From positions 434,001 to 498,000 of the forward strand of contig WNKP01000001.1 of assembly GCA_009797885.1 (NCBI GenBank): a stretch of 64,000 bases of DNA, written 5' to 3'. The DNA comes from Flavobacteriaceae bacterium GF1 (lineage in GTDB: Bacteria; Bacteroidota; Bacteroidia; Flavobacteriales; Flavobacteriaceae). A program made the position numbers and the translations under genes. The notes beneath the pieces were generated by a model, which did not search any database, was not told the DNA's origin, and was given only the letters and a program-made list of their open reading frames with translations. Of this stretch, positions 27,148 to 35,930 are shown one piece after another. Position 1 is the first letter of the stretch. Each line of letters begins with the position of its first letter.

Positions 27148-27723
27148 ATGAAGAAAAGTGTCGTATTGCTTGCCCTACTTTGTGCCACCTCCATGGTGAG
27201 CGGCCAGAACGAAATTAGCATAGATACCAGCAAAAGCCTGGTCAAATGGACAGGTTCCAACTTGTTTAAGTTTAACAAACACTTTGGTACCGTCAAATTT
27301 AGAAATGGGGTATTCCTCAAAAGAAGGGGTTCCATATTCGGCGGGAAATTTGAGATGGACATGACCTCTATCATAAATACCGATGGCAAGTACAATGAAA
27401 TGCTGGTATGGCATCTAAAAAATGAGGATTTCTTCGACGTTGAAAAATACCCTACTTCCAAATTGGAAATCCTTAGCGTACGATACAATGACCACACAAA
27501 CGTAGAGATCGAAGCCAATCTTACCATTAAGAACACTACCCAACCCATTGCATTTGGGGCTACCTTGGAAAATTTAAACGATAAACTGGTCCTAAAATCA
27601 AAATTCATTATTGACAGGACCCGATGGGCCATTACCTATGAATCCAAAAGTTTACTGAACAGCCTTAAGGACGACATCATTTCCGACGCCATTGCGTTCG
27701 AGGTCATTGTTTATACCAAATAA
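27148..27723 (+). CDS. YceI-like periplasmic protein
   Basis: A 191-residue lipocalin-like protein of the YceI family. The start at 27148 gives a signal peptide (MKKSVVLLALLCATSMVSG). Family features include DTSKSLVKWTGSNLFK at the start of the barrel, FGTVKFRNGVF, DMTSIINTDGKYNEMLVWHL, and DFFDVEKYPTSKLEILSV. YceI proteins bind isoprenoid-type lipids such as polyprenyl chains in a long cavity. The gene is divergent from the membrane winged-helix regulator, and the WD40 lipoprotein gene starts 5 bases after its stop, so the two form an operon. Confidence 0.9.
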   Translation: MKKSVVLLALLCATSMVSGQNEISIDTSKSLVKWTGSNLFKFNKHFGTVKFRNGVFLKRRGSIFGGKFEMDMTSIINTDGKYNEMLVWHLKNEDFFDVEKYPTSKLEILSVRYNDHTNVEIEANLTIKNTTQPIAFGATLENLNDKLVLKSKFIIDRTRWAITYESKSLLNSLKDDIISDAIAFEVIVYTK

Positions 27724-27728
27724 GTTCT

Positions 27729-28712
27729 ATGAAAATCAGCTATCAATTTGTAAACAAAAGGCGGATTGTAATTGCGCTTACGCTTTTAATGGCTTTCCAT
27801 TTGTCCTGTCAACCTCAGCAGGACAAAAAAACGGTTTGGACAGTGGCTTGGAGTCCCAACGGAAAATATATTGCAGCCGGTGGTGATCAGGATGAGCTAC
27901 AACTATTTGATGCAAGTACGTTGGAATTGATTAAAACCTATCCCGTCCAAAATGTGCAGTTAAGTAGGTTAAAATGGCACCCCTTTAAAAACATTTTGGC
28001 CATTGTAACACAGAGCACGACCATAAAAGCAAGGATTCTTGACCTTGACAAAGAAACATGGACGGATCTACAGGGCTTGAAATCAAGTTTTCGGGCCTTG
28101 GACTGGAATCATTCGGGGGACCTTCTGGCCGTTTCCGAGCTTGAAGATGCGGTATCGGTTTATACCGTTGATGGTGTTCTGGTAAGTAGGTTTTTGGCAG
28201 ACCCAAAAGGGGTTGCCGATCTGGATTGGCATCCATCCAAAGACATCATGGTAACCGTAGGCGCGCAGATAGGAATCTATACCCAAAAGGGCGATACCAT
28301 TAAAACCTTTGAACCCAGAACTGAAGAAACTTTTTTGTTATGCGTGGAATGGCATGAATCCGGGGATTTTTTTGTGGTTGGCGATTATGGCGACTTAAAA
28401 AATGCAACGAACAAATTACTTCAGTTTTGGAACATGGAGGGTGTAAAGCGCAATGAAATCACAGGAAGCATTGGGGAGTATAGAAATATAAGGTGGAGTC
28501 CTGATGGAGAAAAATTGGCCAGCGCAAGTGACGCTCTTAGAATCTGGTCCAAAGAAGGTAAACTACTGGCGGAGTCAAAATCAACGAAGGATTATTTATG
28601 GGGTGTGGATTGGAGTCCGGACGGCAAATTTGTGGTAACCTCAAGCAGTGAGGGAAAAATCGTCATCTGGGATGAAAACGCACATATAAGCCAAAAGCTG
28701 GACAAGAAATAA
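27729..28712 (+). CDS. WD40-repeat lipoprotein
   Basis: A 327-residue exported lipoprotein (lipobox LSC, Cys27) composed almost entirely of WD40-type beta-propeller blades. Recurrent patterns are WTVAWSPNGKYIAAGGDQDE, LDWHPSKDIMVTVG, VEWHESGDFFVVGDYGD, IRWSPDGEKLASASDALRIW and VDWSPDGKFVVTSSSEG with VIW. About seven blades fit the length. It lies 5 bases downstream of the YceI gene, so a shared envelope role is likely. WD40 propellers are binding scaffolds; the partner is not visible. The C-terminus closes with a short charged tail. Confidence 0.88.
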   Translation: MKISYQFVNKRRIVIALTLLMAFHLSCQPQQDKKTVWTVAWSPNGKYIAAGGDQDELQLFDASTLELIKTYPVQNVQLSRLKWHPFKNILAIVTQSTTIKARILDLDKETWTDLQGLKSSFRALDWNHSGDLLAVSELEDAVSVYTVDGVLVSRFLADPKGVADLDWHPSKDIMVTVGAQIGIYTQKGDTIKTFEPRTEETFLLCVEWHESGDFFVVGDYGDLKNATNKLLQFWNMEGVKRNEITGSIGEYRNIRWSPDGEKLASASDALRIWSKEGKLLAESKSTKDYLWGVDWSPDGKFVVTSSSEGKIVIWDENAHISQKLDKK

Positions 28713-28716
28713 TGCC

Positions 28717-28760
28717 AAAATCAAAATCCACCAACACCAATTGGTTCCCTTGATTTTTGT
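28717..28760 (+). terminator. Weak hairpin after the WD40 gene
   Basis: AAAATCAA pairs with TTGATTTT (8 bp) across a 25-base loop that itself contains the palindrome ACCAATTGGT, followed by a short T-run. It is the only terminator candidate between the convergent WD40 and ABC membrane genes, but it is AT-rich and weak. Confidence 0.3.
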
Positions 28761-28811
28761 TCGTTTTAGTGCTGTCTTCACTTCCAAACCTATCCTAAAA
28801 CTCAAATATCC

Positions 28812-29717
28812 CTATAGCTTTTCCAATCGCTCCTTTATTTCTTTTAACCGCAACCAATTTTGGTAAAACGCCGGTAAGGCCATTACACATTCCATATACT
28901 GAAAAACATAGATGATCAGGGAAAACAAGGCCCCATATGCGATTTCTCCCGCGCTTACCGAGAAAACTATGGAGAGCACCAAAAATGCCATCAGGACCAT
29001 CCATGACATTGAAAAATTAAACACCTCCAAATCCGATAGTTTAATATTCCATTTCATCATATTTTTTAAATGGGAGGCCAATAGCGTGCCGTTGTTTGTC
29101 GATATAACATCTACCTGTTTTTCAAACTCATTGTTATAAGCGCTATTGAAATAGGTAGTCCTTTTTCTGGTCAAAAAATAAATAAGAAAAACCAAAAATG
29201 TGGCGCCAAGGCCTACAAGAAATACGTTGGGATTCAGGCTCGCAATAATGATGACCACTCCAACCATTCCCACAATGGTGGATATCAAAACGGGAAAGGA
29301 ATTCTCCAAAAACTCGACAATCTCATTGATCATTCCCAATCGTGCTGTTTTGACGGAAGATCGGTTTTCCTCAATTCCCAAAAGCATGGCACTGCCCAGC
29401 CTGCGATATATCCTGGCATAAATTCTTGAATCGAAAAATCTGCGTCCCCCACCAATCAGAATGATTAGGGTGCCCAATGCACCAAGCTGAATGGCATGCC
29501 CATAGTTCCCCCCTAGCGCATTGTCTATCGCAAAACCAATAAACAAAGGAATCAGCAGCTCGATAGCGGATTCGACCAAGATCAGGAAGAATATGAAGAT
29601 AAGCTTCCACTTAAACTCCAGGAGCACGGACCGTATCGTCACGCTTTCAGAATCGAGTCGTTTTCTGATCCCTTTCCAAATCCTTTCCTTGTCAACCATA
29701 TGCCGTCCGTTTAGCAT
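28812..29717 (-). CDS. ABC transporter six-TM domain without ATPase
   Basis: A 301-residue membrane protein with about six spans (for example FIFFLILVESAIELLIPLF, VGMVGVVIIIASLNPNVFLV). The sequence matches the ABC transporter six-transmembrane class (ABC_membrane_3 type), with LGIEENRSSVKTARLGMIN between the early spans. There is no nucleotide-binding domain in this protein and none next to it, so it is an orphan half. It lies 6 bases downstream of a secreted small protein gene on the same strand. Met7 (29699) is an alternative start. Function unknown. Confidence 0.72.
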   Translation of the reverse strand: MLNGRHMVDKERIWKGIRKRLDSESVTIRSVLLEFKWKLIFIFFLILVESAIELLIPLFIGFAIDNALGGNYGHAIQLGALGTLIILIGGGRRFFDSRIYARIYRRLGSAMLLGIEENRSSVKTARLGMINEIVEFLENSFPVLISTIVGMVGVVIIIASLNPNVFLVGLGATFLVFLIYFLTRKRTTYFNSAYNNEFEKQVDVISTNNGTLLASHLKNMMKWNIKLSDLEVFNFSMSWMVLMAFLVLSIVFSVSAGEIAYGALFSLIIYVFQYMECVMALPAFYQNWLRLKEIKERLEKL

Positions 29718-29723
29718 GGGACG

Positions 29724-30125
29724 TCATTTTAACCGTTTCCAGGTTTCGCTATCGGAATAGCCCCATGCCGAATAACTTATGACCAGGGTATTGCTATCCC
29801 TTAACGTAAGGTGGGCCCTTACTTCATAGTTTTTCCCTTCATGGGCAAAAATGAACTTTCCTGTGCCTTTGCCCCCTTCAAATGTGATGTCCTTTATCGC
29901 CAATGATTCATGTGCCGCACCACGACCTTTATCGTCTTTAATGTAAGTGGTATAACAAATGGGTCTCCCATTTTCATTTCTAAATTCATACGTTACATAC
30001 GATTTCTCGTTGTTCTCTTCATACTCCGCTTCCCATTTCCCGGACAATGGATTGTTTTGGGCAGTCAAATTTGTGATTGACAGGAATACCGCCGCCAAGG
30101 CAGTAACTATTTTTAACGCTTGCAT
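29724..30125 (-). CDS. Small exported beta-barrel-like protein
   Basis: A 133-residue protein with a signal peptide ending near NLTAQ. The mature part starts GKWEAEYEENNEKSYVTYEF and continues with alternating beta-strands, a layout common to small lipocalin-like or DUF2147-like secreted proteins, and ends SETWKRLK. It precedes the orphan ABC membrane gene by 6 bases, so both belong to one transcript. A perfect -7 element TACTTTTG lies about 27 bases before the start codon. I do not recognise a specific family. Confidence 0.68.
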   Translation of the reverse strand: MQALKIVTALAAVFLSITNLTAQNNPLSGKWEAEYEENNEKSYVTYEFRNENGRPICYTTYIKDDKGRGAAHESLAIKDITFEGGKGTGKFIFAHEGKNYEVRAHLTLRDSNTLVISYSAWGYSDSETWKRLK

Positions 30126-30151
30126 ACAACTATCTTTTAGTGAATTGTGGT

Positions 30152-30159
30152 CAAAAGTA
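30152..30159 (-). promoter_or_regulatory. -7 element before the small exported protein gene
   Basis: TACTTTTG on the minus strand is a perfect match to TAnnTTTG, about 27 bases upstream of the start codon at 30125. The -33 position reads TTC rather than TTG, so the promoter is only half supported. Confidence 0.4.
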
Positions 30160-30262
30160 GCCCCGGCGATATACAGGAATGGCGCTCCCTATAATACTGA
30201 ACATAAAAATGTCCTGAACCATGGGCAAGGCAATTTGGGCGTCCATGGGATTTGTATTGGAG

Positions 30263-31375
30263 CTACTTTTTGGAGGCCTTTTTGAATTCTGTAGGGGTTA
30301 GGGAGGTCACTTTTTTAAAGGCCGTATAAAATGCCGCTTTACTATTGAACCCCACATCCAGCGATATGGCAAAAATAGTGTCCGGTTTTGGCATGAGCAG
30401 TCGTTTTTTGGCTTCCTCAATTCGAAAACCATTAATGAAATCGGGAAAGCTCATGCCTGAATTTTGATTGATGGCCTGTGAAACATGGTGAATGGAGCTT
30501 CCCAACTTTTCAGATAGCGTATTCAATTTTAAGTCGAAATCCAGATACAATTGTTCTTCCCTGACCAAGCTGCTTATTTGATCAAAGAGTTCGGACGAAT
30601 CCTTCAAGGAGGACTTTGCATATTTCTTTTGGGTTTCTTCCGGTAAATCCTCAAAATCCCCCGAAAAGGCAAATATGGGAAAATGCATGATGGAATAGGC
30701 AAAAATGAAAAAGAAAATAGCAATCAACAACGATTCAAACTTCATGGAGATTTGATAGGTATCCAAGGTATAACCGTTTACGGAAAGGTTGATGAACATT
30801 CCGAGTTGTAAAATGACAAGTGCGATCAATATCAATTTGGCCCATCTGTACTTGAGCATTTCCTCCTTGGTAAGGACCAATGCCGTGGGGGCCTTCCTAA
30901 ACCTGTAAAATGCCAGGAAGAAGAAGAAAATATTGAGTAAGGTGACCAACAGGTATTCCACGAACAACCACTCATCATACCCTGAGGTTTGTAGTGATGC
31001 AAAGAACGTATCTATATTTTCATGCTCAAAAAGTGGGTAAAAGAAAAACCACCGCAACAGGGTAAGGCCGATAACAATAAACAGCCATTTTCTAAAAGCT
31101 ACCGGTATTTTTATCAATAAGGCAATAAAGTAATAGAAGACAAACCCTACCAAATGATGGAACAAATAGGATATTCCAAAATACCAATTGCTCCCGCTTT
31201 CGCTCAACGTGGTGTAGTAATCAAATGATACGAAAGCAAAATAAAACACAAGCATCGCCAAAATATAGCGAAGCCTTTTATCCCGCCCCAGGCCGGACTT
31301 TCGAAACAAAACAAATACCAACAGTAACACCCCTACGGCGAGGCTCAATAAGGGTGTTATGTTTAGGATATCCAT
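30263..31375 (-). CDS. Membrane-bound AraC-family regulator
   Basis: A 370-residue regulator. The first 225 residues contain about seven membrane helices (starting MDILNITPLLSLAVGVLLLV), and the last 105 form an AraC domain with two helix-turn-helix motifs (KLNTLSEKLGSSIHHVSQAI, then ISLDVGFNSKAAFYTAFKKV). This architecture is a common Bacteroidota one-component sensor. The start codon lies 4 bases after a perfect -7 element, so the mRNA is probably leaderless. No obvious target gene is paired with it; the nearest divergent DNA is the region beyond 31376. Signal unknown. Confidence 0.9.
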   Translation of the reverse strand: MDILNITPLLSLAVGVLLLVFVLFRKSGLGRDKRLRYILAMLVFYFAFVSFDYYTTLSESGSNWYFGISYLFHHLVGFVFYYFIALLIKIPVAFRKWLFIVIGLTLLRWFFFYPLFEHENIDTFFASLQTSGYDEWLFVEYLLVTLLNIFFFFLAFYRFRKAPTALVLTKEEMLKYRWAKLILIALVILQLGMFINLSVNGYTLDTYQISMKFESLLIAIFFFIFAYSIMHFPIFAFSGDFEDLPEETQKKYAKSSLKDSSELFDQISSLVREEQLYLDFDLKLNTLSEKLGSSIHHVSQAINQNSGMSFPDFINGFRIEEAKKRLLMPKPDTIFAISLDVGFNSKAAFYTAFKKVTSLTPTEFKKASKK

Positions 31376-31379
31376 AGGG

Positions 31380-31387
31380 CAAATGTA
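31380..31387 (-). promoter_or_regulatory. -7 element placing transcription at the start codon
   Basis: TACATTTG on the minus strand is a perfect TAnnTTTG match. Only four bases (CCCT) separate it from the ATG at 31375, so transcription would begin at or next to the start codon. The -33 region has TTT rather than TTG. Confidence 0.45.
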
Positions 31388-31543
31388 GCATTTAAGCCCA
31401 TAAAAACTGAAGTGCTGCCTTTGGTCGTTATGGCATGTATGTTACTTTATACATTGATTTACAGGTTAAAAAAGTCTGAAAAAGAATTAAAAAACAGAGG
31501 ACGTTTGAATCGTCTTCCTGAATTATGTACATCCATTGTTAAG

Positions 31544-31786
31544 TTAAACAAAGTACAGAATTACCAGGGCATTTATCGTAAGAATAAGTGCCAACAGGAG
31601 CACCCAGACCCAAAGTCTGATATCAAGATTCTTGGCGATCCTCACTTCTGCCCACCACCAAACACTGATGTACCCAATCCAAATCCATGTATTCTCTATT
31701 TTATGTAACAGCATGATAATCATTCCCATCAAAAAAACGATCATAACAACGGAAAACTTTACAATGTCAATTTTTGATGGTTTCAT
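31544..31786 (-). CDS. Small membrane protein at the end of the efflux operon
   Basis: An 80-residue protein with two to three predicted membrane helices (KFSVVMIVFLMGMIIMLLHK, then TWIWIGYISVWWWAEV and LWVWVLLLALILTINALVIL). The start MKPSKID at 31786 overlaps the RND gene by 20 bases, so it is translated from the same mRNA. It is rich in Trp and Leu. Small helper proteins are known with some RND pumps (AcrZ), but this one is not recognisably related and may simply be a coupled membrane protein. Function unknown. Confidence 0.65.
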   Translation of the reverse strand: MKPSKIDIVKFSVVMIVFLMGMIIMLLHKIENTWIWIGYISVWWWAEVRIAKNLDIRLWVWVLLLALILTINALVILYFV

Positions 31787-34700
31787 GTAACGGTCCTTTA
31801 CGCCCACTGCTTCTAATGACATAAAACAGGGAGGGAATCAAATATAGGGTCAACACGGTGGAGGTGATCATCCCGCCAATGGTGACGATGGCCATGGGTA
31901 TTCTGTATTCCGCCCCTGCATCCCCCAGACCAATGGCGTTGGGCAGCATCCCAACTATGATGGCAACCGTGGTCATGATAACCGCCTTCATTTTGGTCTT
32001 GCCCGAAAGAAGGGTCGCATTATATATATCCATTTTCTTTTTGTGCATCAATTGTTCGGTATAGTCATGGATCAAAATATCGTCATTGACCACCAAACCC
32101 AGTAGGGTAATGATGGCCATCAAGGACATGATATTCATAGTGGTGCCAGCTAAATACATGATTACAAAAACCCCTATCAAGGCCATGGGAACCGTGGTAA
32201 AAATGACCAGGGGCTGCCATAGGCTTTCCATTAGCGAGGCCAACAACATGTACATCAATACCAGTGCCAATACAAAGGTGATTGTCATATCGGCGACCGT
32301 ATTGTCCAATTCCTCCACATTACCGCTCCATTGGAAATCCACACCGGAGGGCAGGTTTATCTCATTAAACTTGGAATCGATGGCTGCCCTAACATCTCCC
32401 AATATATAACCGGGAGCCAAGGTAGCACTGAACTCGGCAGTTTTTGACTTTTCCTTATGGAGGATTTGGGCAGGTGCGGTTTCATAGAACACCTCGGCCA
32501 ACTGCCCAACGGTAAACATTCCTGTGGCCGTATGGACGGGGAGCTGCTTGATAGCTTCAACTGAGTTCGCCTGTGAAACGGGTACCTTAATGTTGATGTT
32601 GTACTCCACATCGTTTTCACTCATTACTGTGGCCTTGATCCCTGTAATGGCACTGCGAATGACCAATGCCAGTTCATTGACCGAGATGCCCAGTTCGGCC
32701 AACAAACGCTTCTCGGGCCTGAACTGGACCAAGGGTGGGCCATTTCGCAAACTCGATTCATACGAAATCAGGCCTTCCACATCCTTTAAAAAATCCATAA
32801 CCCGATCGTTTGCCTTGGACAATTGGACGGCGTCATTGGATTTTAAGGAAAACCCCAGATCGCCACTTTCCTCAGAATTCACGGTGGCCACTACAGGTTT
32901 TATCTCTGGAATCCCCTTAAGGTCATTCAATATTTTCTCGCCAATTTGGCCATTGGACAGCTCGCGTTCCACACTTTTGTTGAGCTTTAATGAGATGTTG
33001 GTATAATTGGATCCCGTGGTAAAGGAGTTTTTACTGCCCAGCATACTCAATACCGCCTTTACTTCGGGATAGGCAGCAATCTTTTGTTCGACCAGTTTGG
33101 TCAATTCCCTGTTCCTTTCGAGGGAAGTGCCCGGTTGCATCTCAAGTTCCACAAACAAATCCCCGTTGTCCGATTCTGGTTCGAATTCAAATCCGATTTC
33201 CCCCAGTAATCCCATGCTCATGATAAAGAAGAAGAACATTACGGCAAACAGGATGATAGGGTTGCGTTTTTTGGACATCAACCTTCGTAATGATTTTTCG
33301 TACACCTCTTGAAGTCTTTCAAATGATTTGATGATCCAATTGGAAAACCTGGAGGGTTTTGGGTCGTTCTTCAATAAAATTGATGCGAGCATCGGGGTCA
33401 GGGTAATGGAGACCAGAAGCGAAAAAATGGTCGCAAATGAAATGGTCAAAGCGTATTCCCTGAAGAATGCACCAACTATGGAATTCATGGAAGCAATGGG
33501 CAAAAATACCACCAGGTTGGTTCCCGTGGATGCCAAGACCGCCGTAAATACTTCTTGGGTACCGGTAACGCAGGCCTCCTTTATGGGCAAGCCCTCCTTT
33601 TTAAGGCGAAGAATGTTCTCCAAGACCACAATGGAGTTGGAAACCAAGGCCCCAATGGCCACCGCAAAGCTCATCAATGACAGCATATTGAGCGATCCAT
33701 CAAAGAGCCTCATGGCCAAAAAATTGATGATCAGGGATACGGGAATGGAGATACTTACGATTACCGTGGCCTTGATGTTATTTACAAACAGAAACAAGAT
33801 TAGCCCTGTAACGAGGATACCCAGAATAACATTTATCATGGCATCGTTCACCGAGCTTTCAATATATTCCGAAGAATCAAATGGCAAGCTCAACGTAACC
33901 CCTTCGGGCAGGTTTTTTTGAATTTCGGGAACCAGTTCCTTTACTTGCTTGGCTATGGCCACCGCATTTGCCGTACTGCTCTTCTGTACGCCAATGCCCA
34001 CAATATTGTTCAGTTCTTTTTTTTCAATGCCATCATAAAAAAAGGCATCATTTTTTGCGAGTTGGAAGGTGTCCTTTACCGCAGCAAAATCGGTCAGTTT
34101 CCTTTCCCCATAAGGAGTGGTGATGTAGGTGTTTTTGACGGATCCAATGGAGTTGTATTTGCTCCCGGTCTTTATGATGGATTCCCGGTCTTCCCGTACA
34201 ATGTCACCTCCGGACATATCCACATTGTTTTCCTTTAATTGTGTGGCAACTTCTGTTATGTCCATGCCCAAACCATAAAGATTGTTTTTATCGACCTCGA
34301 CATGAATTTCACGCAGTTTTCCCCCATTGAACTCAATTTTGGTCACCCCATCAATACGCGAGATTTTATCCTTGATTTCCCGTCTCGATAGTTGGTAAAG
34401 TTTGTTGGCATCCACATTTCCGGTAATGATCAGGTCAACCACAGAACCACTGTTCATACTAAAAGGGGCCAATAGGGGTTTAGATCGTTTGCGAACGAAT
34501 GGCAATTTGGCCTCTTTGGGCAAAAAGGAAACCACCAAATCTATCTTGTTGCGCAGTTCGGCCATGGCCTTGTCCTGGTCTTTGTCCAATTCAAATTGAA
34601 CGATGATCATGGACATATTGGGCATCGAGTAGGACTGCATGAGTTTTAACCCGTTGATGGTGGCCACTTCTTTTTCCAGTAGATTGGTAATCTCGGTTTC

Positions 34701-34877
34701 CACTTCCCCGGGGGTGGCCCCAGGATAGTCCGTTACGATGACCATGGCAGGCAAATTGACTTCGGGCATCAGGTTTACCGGCAGTTTTACATAAGACATA
34801 AAACCGAAGAGCAATAGTGCCAAAAAGACCATTGAAGTGGTAATCGGTCTGGATACTGCGAAATTGGTGACTTTCAT
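31767..34877 (-). CDS. RND efflux transporter permease subunit
   Basis: A 1036-residue inner-membrane RND pump of the AcrB/CusA superfamily, drug-export type by overall length and sequence (MKVTNFAVSRPITTSMVFLA start). The two halves are homologous. Unusually, the TM4 acidic pair of AcrB (Asp407-Asp408) is replaced by Ser413-Asn414 (in GALVSNSIVVLEN). TM10, where AcrB has Lys940, reads Asn931-Asp932-Asp933 followed by His937-Asp938. The acidic pair thus sits on the other pseudo-symmetric helix. The adaptor gene starts 11 bases before it on the minus strand. Substrate is not inferable from sequence. Confidence 0.94.
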   Translation of the reverse strand: MKVTNFAVSRPITTSMVFLALLLFGFMSYVKLPVNLMPEVNLPAMVIVTDYPGATPGEVETEITNLLEKEVATINGLKLMQSYSMPNMSMIIVQFELDKDQDKAMAELRNKIDLVVSFLPKEAKLPFVRKRSKPLLAPFSMNSGSVVDLIITGNVDANKLYQLSRREIKDKISRIDGVTKIEFNGGKLREIHVEVDKNNLYGLGMDITEVATQLKENNVDMSGGDIVREDRESIIKTGSKYNSIGSVKNTYITTPYGERKLTDFAAVKDTFQLAKNDAFFYDGIEKKELNNIVGIGVQKSSTANAVAIAKQVKELVPEIQKNLPEGVTLSLPFDSSEYIESSVNDAMINVILGILVTGLILFLFVNNIKATVIVSISIPVSLIINFLAMRLFDGSLNMLSLMSFAVAIGALVSNSIVVLENILRLKKEGLPIKEACVTGTQEVFTAVLASTGTNLVVFLPIASMNSIVGAFFREYALTISFATIFSLLVSITLTPMLASILLKNDPKPSRFSNWIIKSFERLQEVYEKSLRRLMSKKRNPIILFAVMFFFFIMSMGLLGEIGFEFEPESDNGDLFVELEMQPGTSLERNRELTKLVEQKIAAYPEVKAVLSMLGSKNSFTTGSNYTNISLKLNKSVERELSNGQIGEKILNDLKGIPEIKPVVATVNSEESGDLGFSLKSNDAVQLSKANDRVMDFLKDVEGLISYESSLRNGPPLVQFRPEKRLLAELGISVNELALVIRSAITGIKATVMSENDVEYNINIKVPVSQANSVEAIKQLPVHTATGMFTVGQLAEVFYETAPAQILHKEKSKTAEFSATLAPGYILGDVRAAIDSKFNEINLPSGVDFQWSGNVEELDNTVADMTITFVLALVLMYMLLASLMESLWQPLVIFTTVPMALIGVFVIMYLAGTTMNIMSLMAIITLLGLVVNDDILIHDYTEQLMHKKKMDIYNATLLSGKTKMKAVIMTTVAIIVGMLPNAIGLGDAGAEYRIPMAIVTIGGMITSTVLTLYLIPSLFYVIRSSGRKGPLHETIKN

Positions 34878-34888
34878 AGCTATTCTTT

Positions 34889-35902
34889 TTACTGAACGGT
34901 TATCACCGGACTATTTCCTTCCACTTTTTCTGAACCAGCAGTAATCAAATGCTGTCCAACTTCCAATCCCTCAATAATCTGTACCGAAGTTTCATTTCGC
35001 TGCCCTATTTTCACATCGGTCTCAATGGCCTTGCCATCTTCAATGACGAATACATAATGCCTGTTTCCAAGCTGTTTTAATGACTCTACAGGAATCCAAA
35101 TACTGGAAAGTGATGCTCCGGTTTCCAACGCAATCGCAACGTGGGTACCTGCAAACAATACCCCTTCGTTCTTAAATGAGGCGGTAACCAGAAATGCCTT
35201 TCGTTTCGGATCCATCTGGATGGACGTCCTTGTGATTTTCCCTTCGATCTTTTTATGGGAGAGGTTCAAATAGGTTCTTGCCCCTATCGCCATATGGGCA
35301 ATATCTTGTGGTGTTACATAAAAATTTACTTCTACGGCAACTGTTTCCGCCATGCTGAATAGGGCCTGTCCCATGCCCACTTCCTCGCCAATTTTGATCG
35401 GCACCTGCGTAATGATTCCTGAAAAAGGTGCCCTAATGGTGTTCATATCCTGCAATTGCTGGGTGGTTTTGACCAGAACATCCAATTGGGTTTTATAGGT
35501 ATCAACGGATACCTTTGAAACGGCACCGGCCTTAAACAGTTCTTGCTGCCGCGTATAATCCTGGGCCAACTTGTCCTGTTCAATCCTCGCCCGATCCACC
35601 TGCAATTGGTGGTTTAATGGAGGGTATGCCGCGATGACCTCGCCGCGTCGTACTTTTTGACCGGGTCTGGCATTTAACCTGGTTACTATTCCCGACTGCT
35701 GTGCGACAAAACTTGCCGATTTGGAAAATTGCAGTTCCCCATGATAGACCTTGGTTTCATTGTAAGGCTCCTTTTTTAAGGTGATTGCCTTTACCTTGAT
35801 CTGTTCTTCCTTGGTGGTTTCCTGCGGGGTTTCCGGCCAATAACAAGCCGACAAGGGTATGCCTGAAATGGCAAACATCAATAAGCGCTTTATTGTCTTC
35901 AT
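34889..35902 (-). CDS. RND efflux periplasmic adaptor lipoprotein
   Basis: A 337-residue membrane-fusion protein linking pump and outer-membrane channel. The signal has a lipobox ending LSA-Cys20. The domains follow the usual order: a lipoyl-type half (ETKVYHGELQFSKSASFVAQ), a coiled-coil hairpin (about 95-150), second lipoyl half (IRAPFSGIITQVPIKIGEEV), a beta-barrel and a membrane-proximal domain (IWIPVESLKQLGNRHYVFVI). It sits between the TolC and RND genes in the same operon, with short spacing on both sides. Specificity cannot be read from it. Confidence 0.93.
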   Translation of the reverse strand: MKTIKRLLMFAISGIPLSACYWPETPQETTKEEQIKVKAITLKKEPYNETKVYHGELQFSKSASFVAQQSGIVTRLNARPGQKVRRGEVIAAYPPLNHQLQVDRARIEQDKLAQDYTRQQELFKAGAVSKVSVDTYKTQLDVLVKTTQQLQDMNTIRAPFSGIITQVPIKIGEEVGMGQALFSMAETVAVEVNFYVTPQDIAHMAIGARTYLNLSHKKIEGKITRTSIQMDPKRKAFLVTASFKNEGVLFAGTHVAIALETGASLSSIWIPVESLKQLGNRHYVFVIEDGKAIETDVKIGQRNETSVQIIEGLEVGQHLITAGSEKVEGNSPVITVQ

Positions 35903-35930
35903 TTTTTGAAACGTATTTTTTTGGGTGCAT

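Noticed and set aside
31412-31708. 98-codon plus-strand frame beside the AraC regulator
   Set aside because: Overlaps the end of the small membrane gene on the opposite strand; AT-rich, low protein likeness beyond the first residues.
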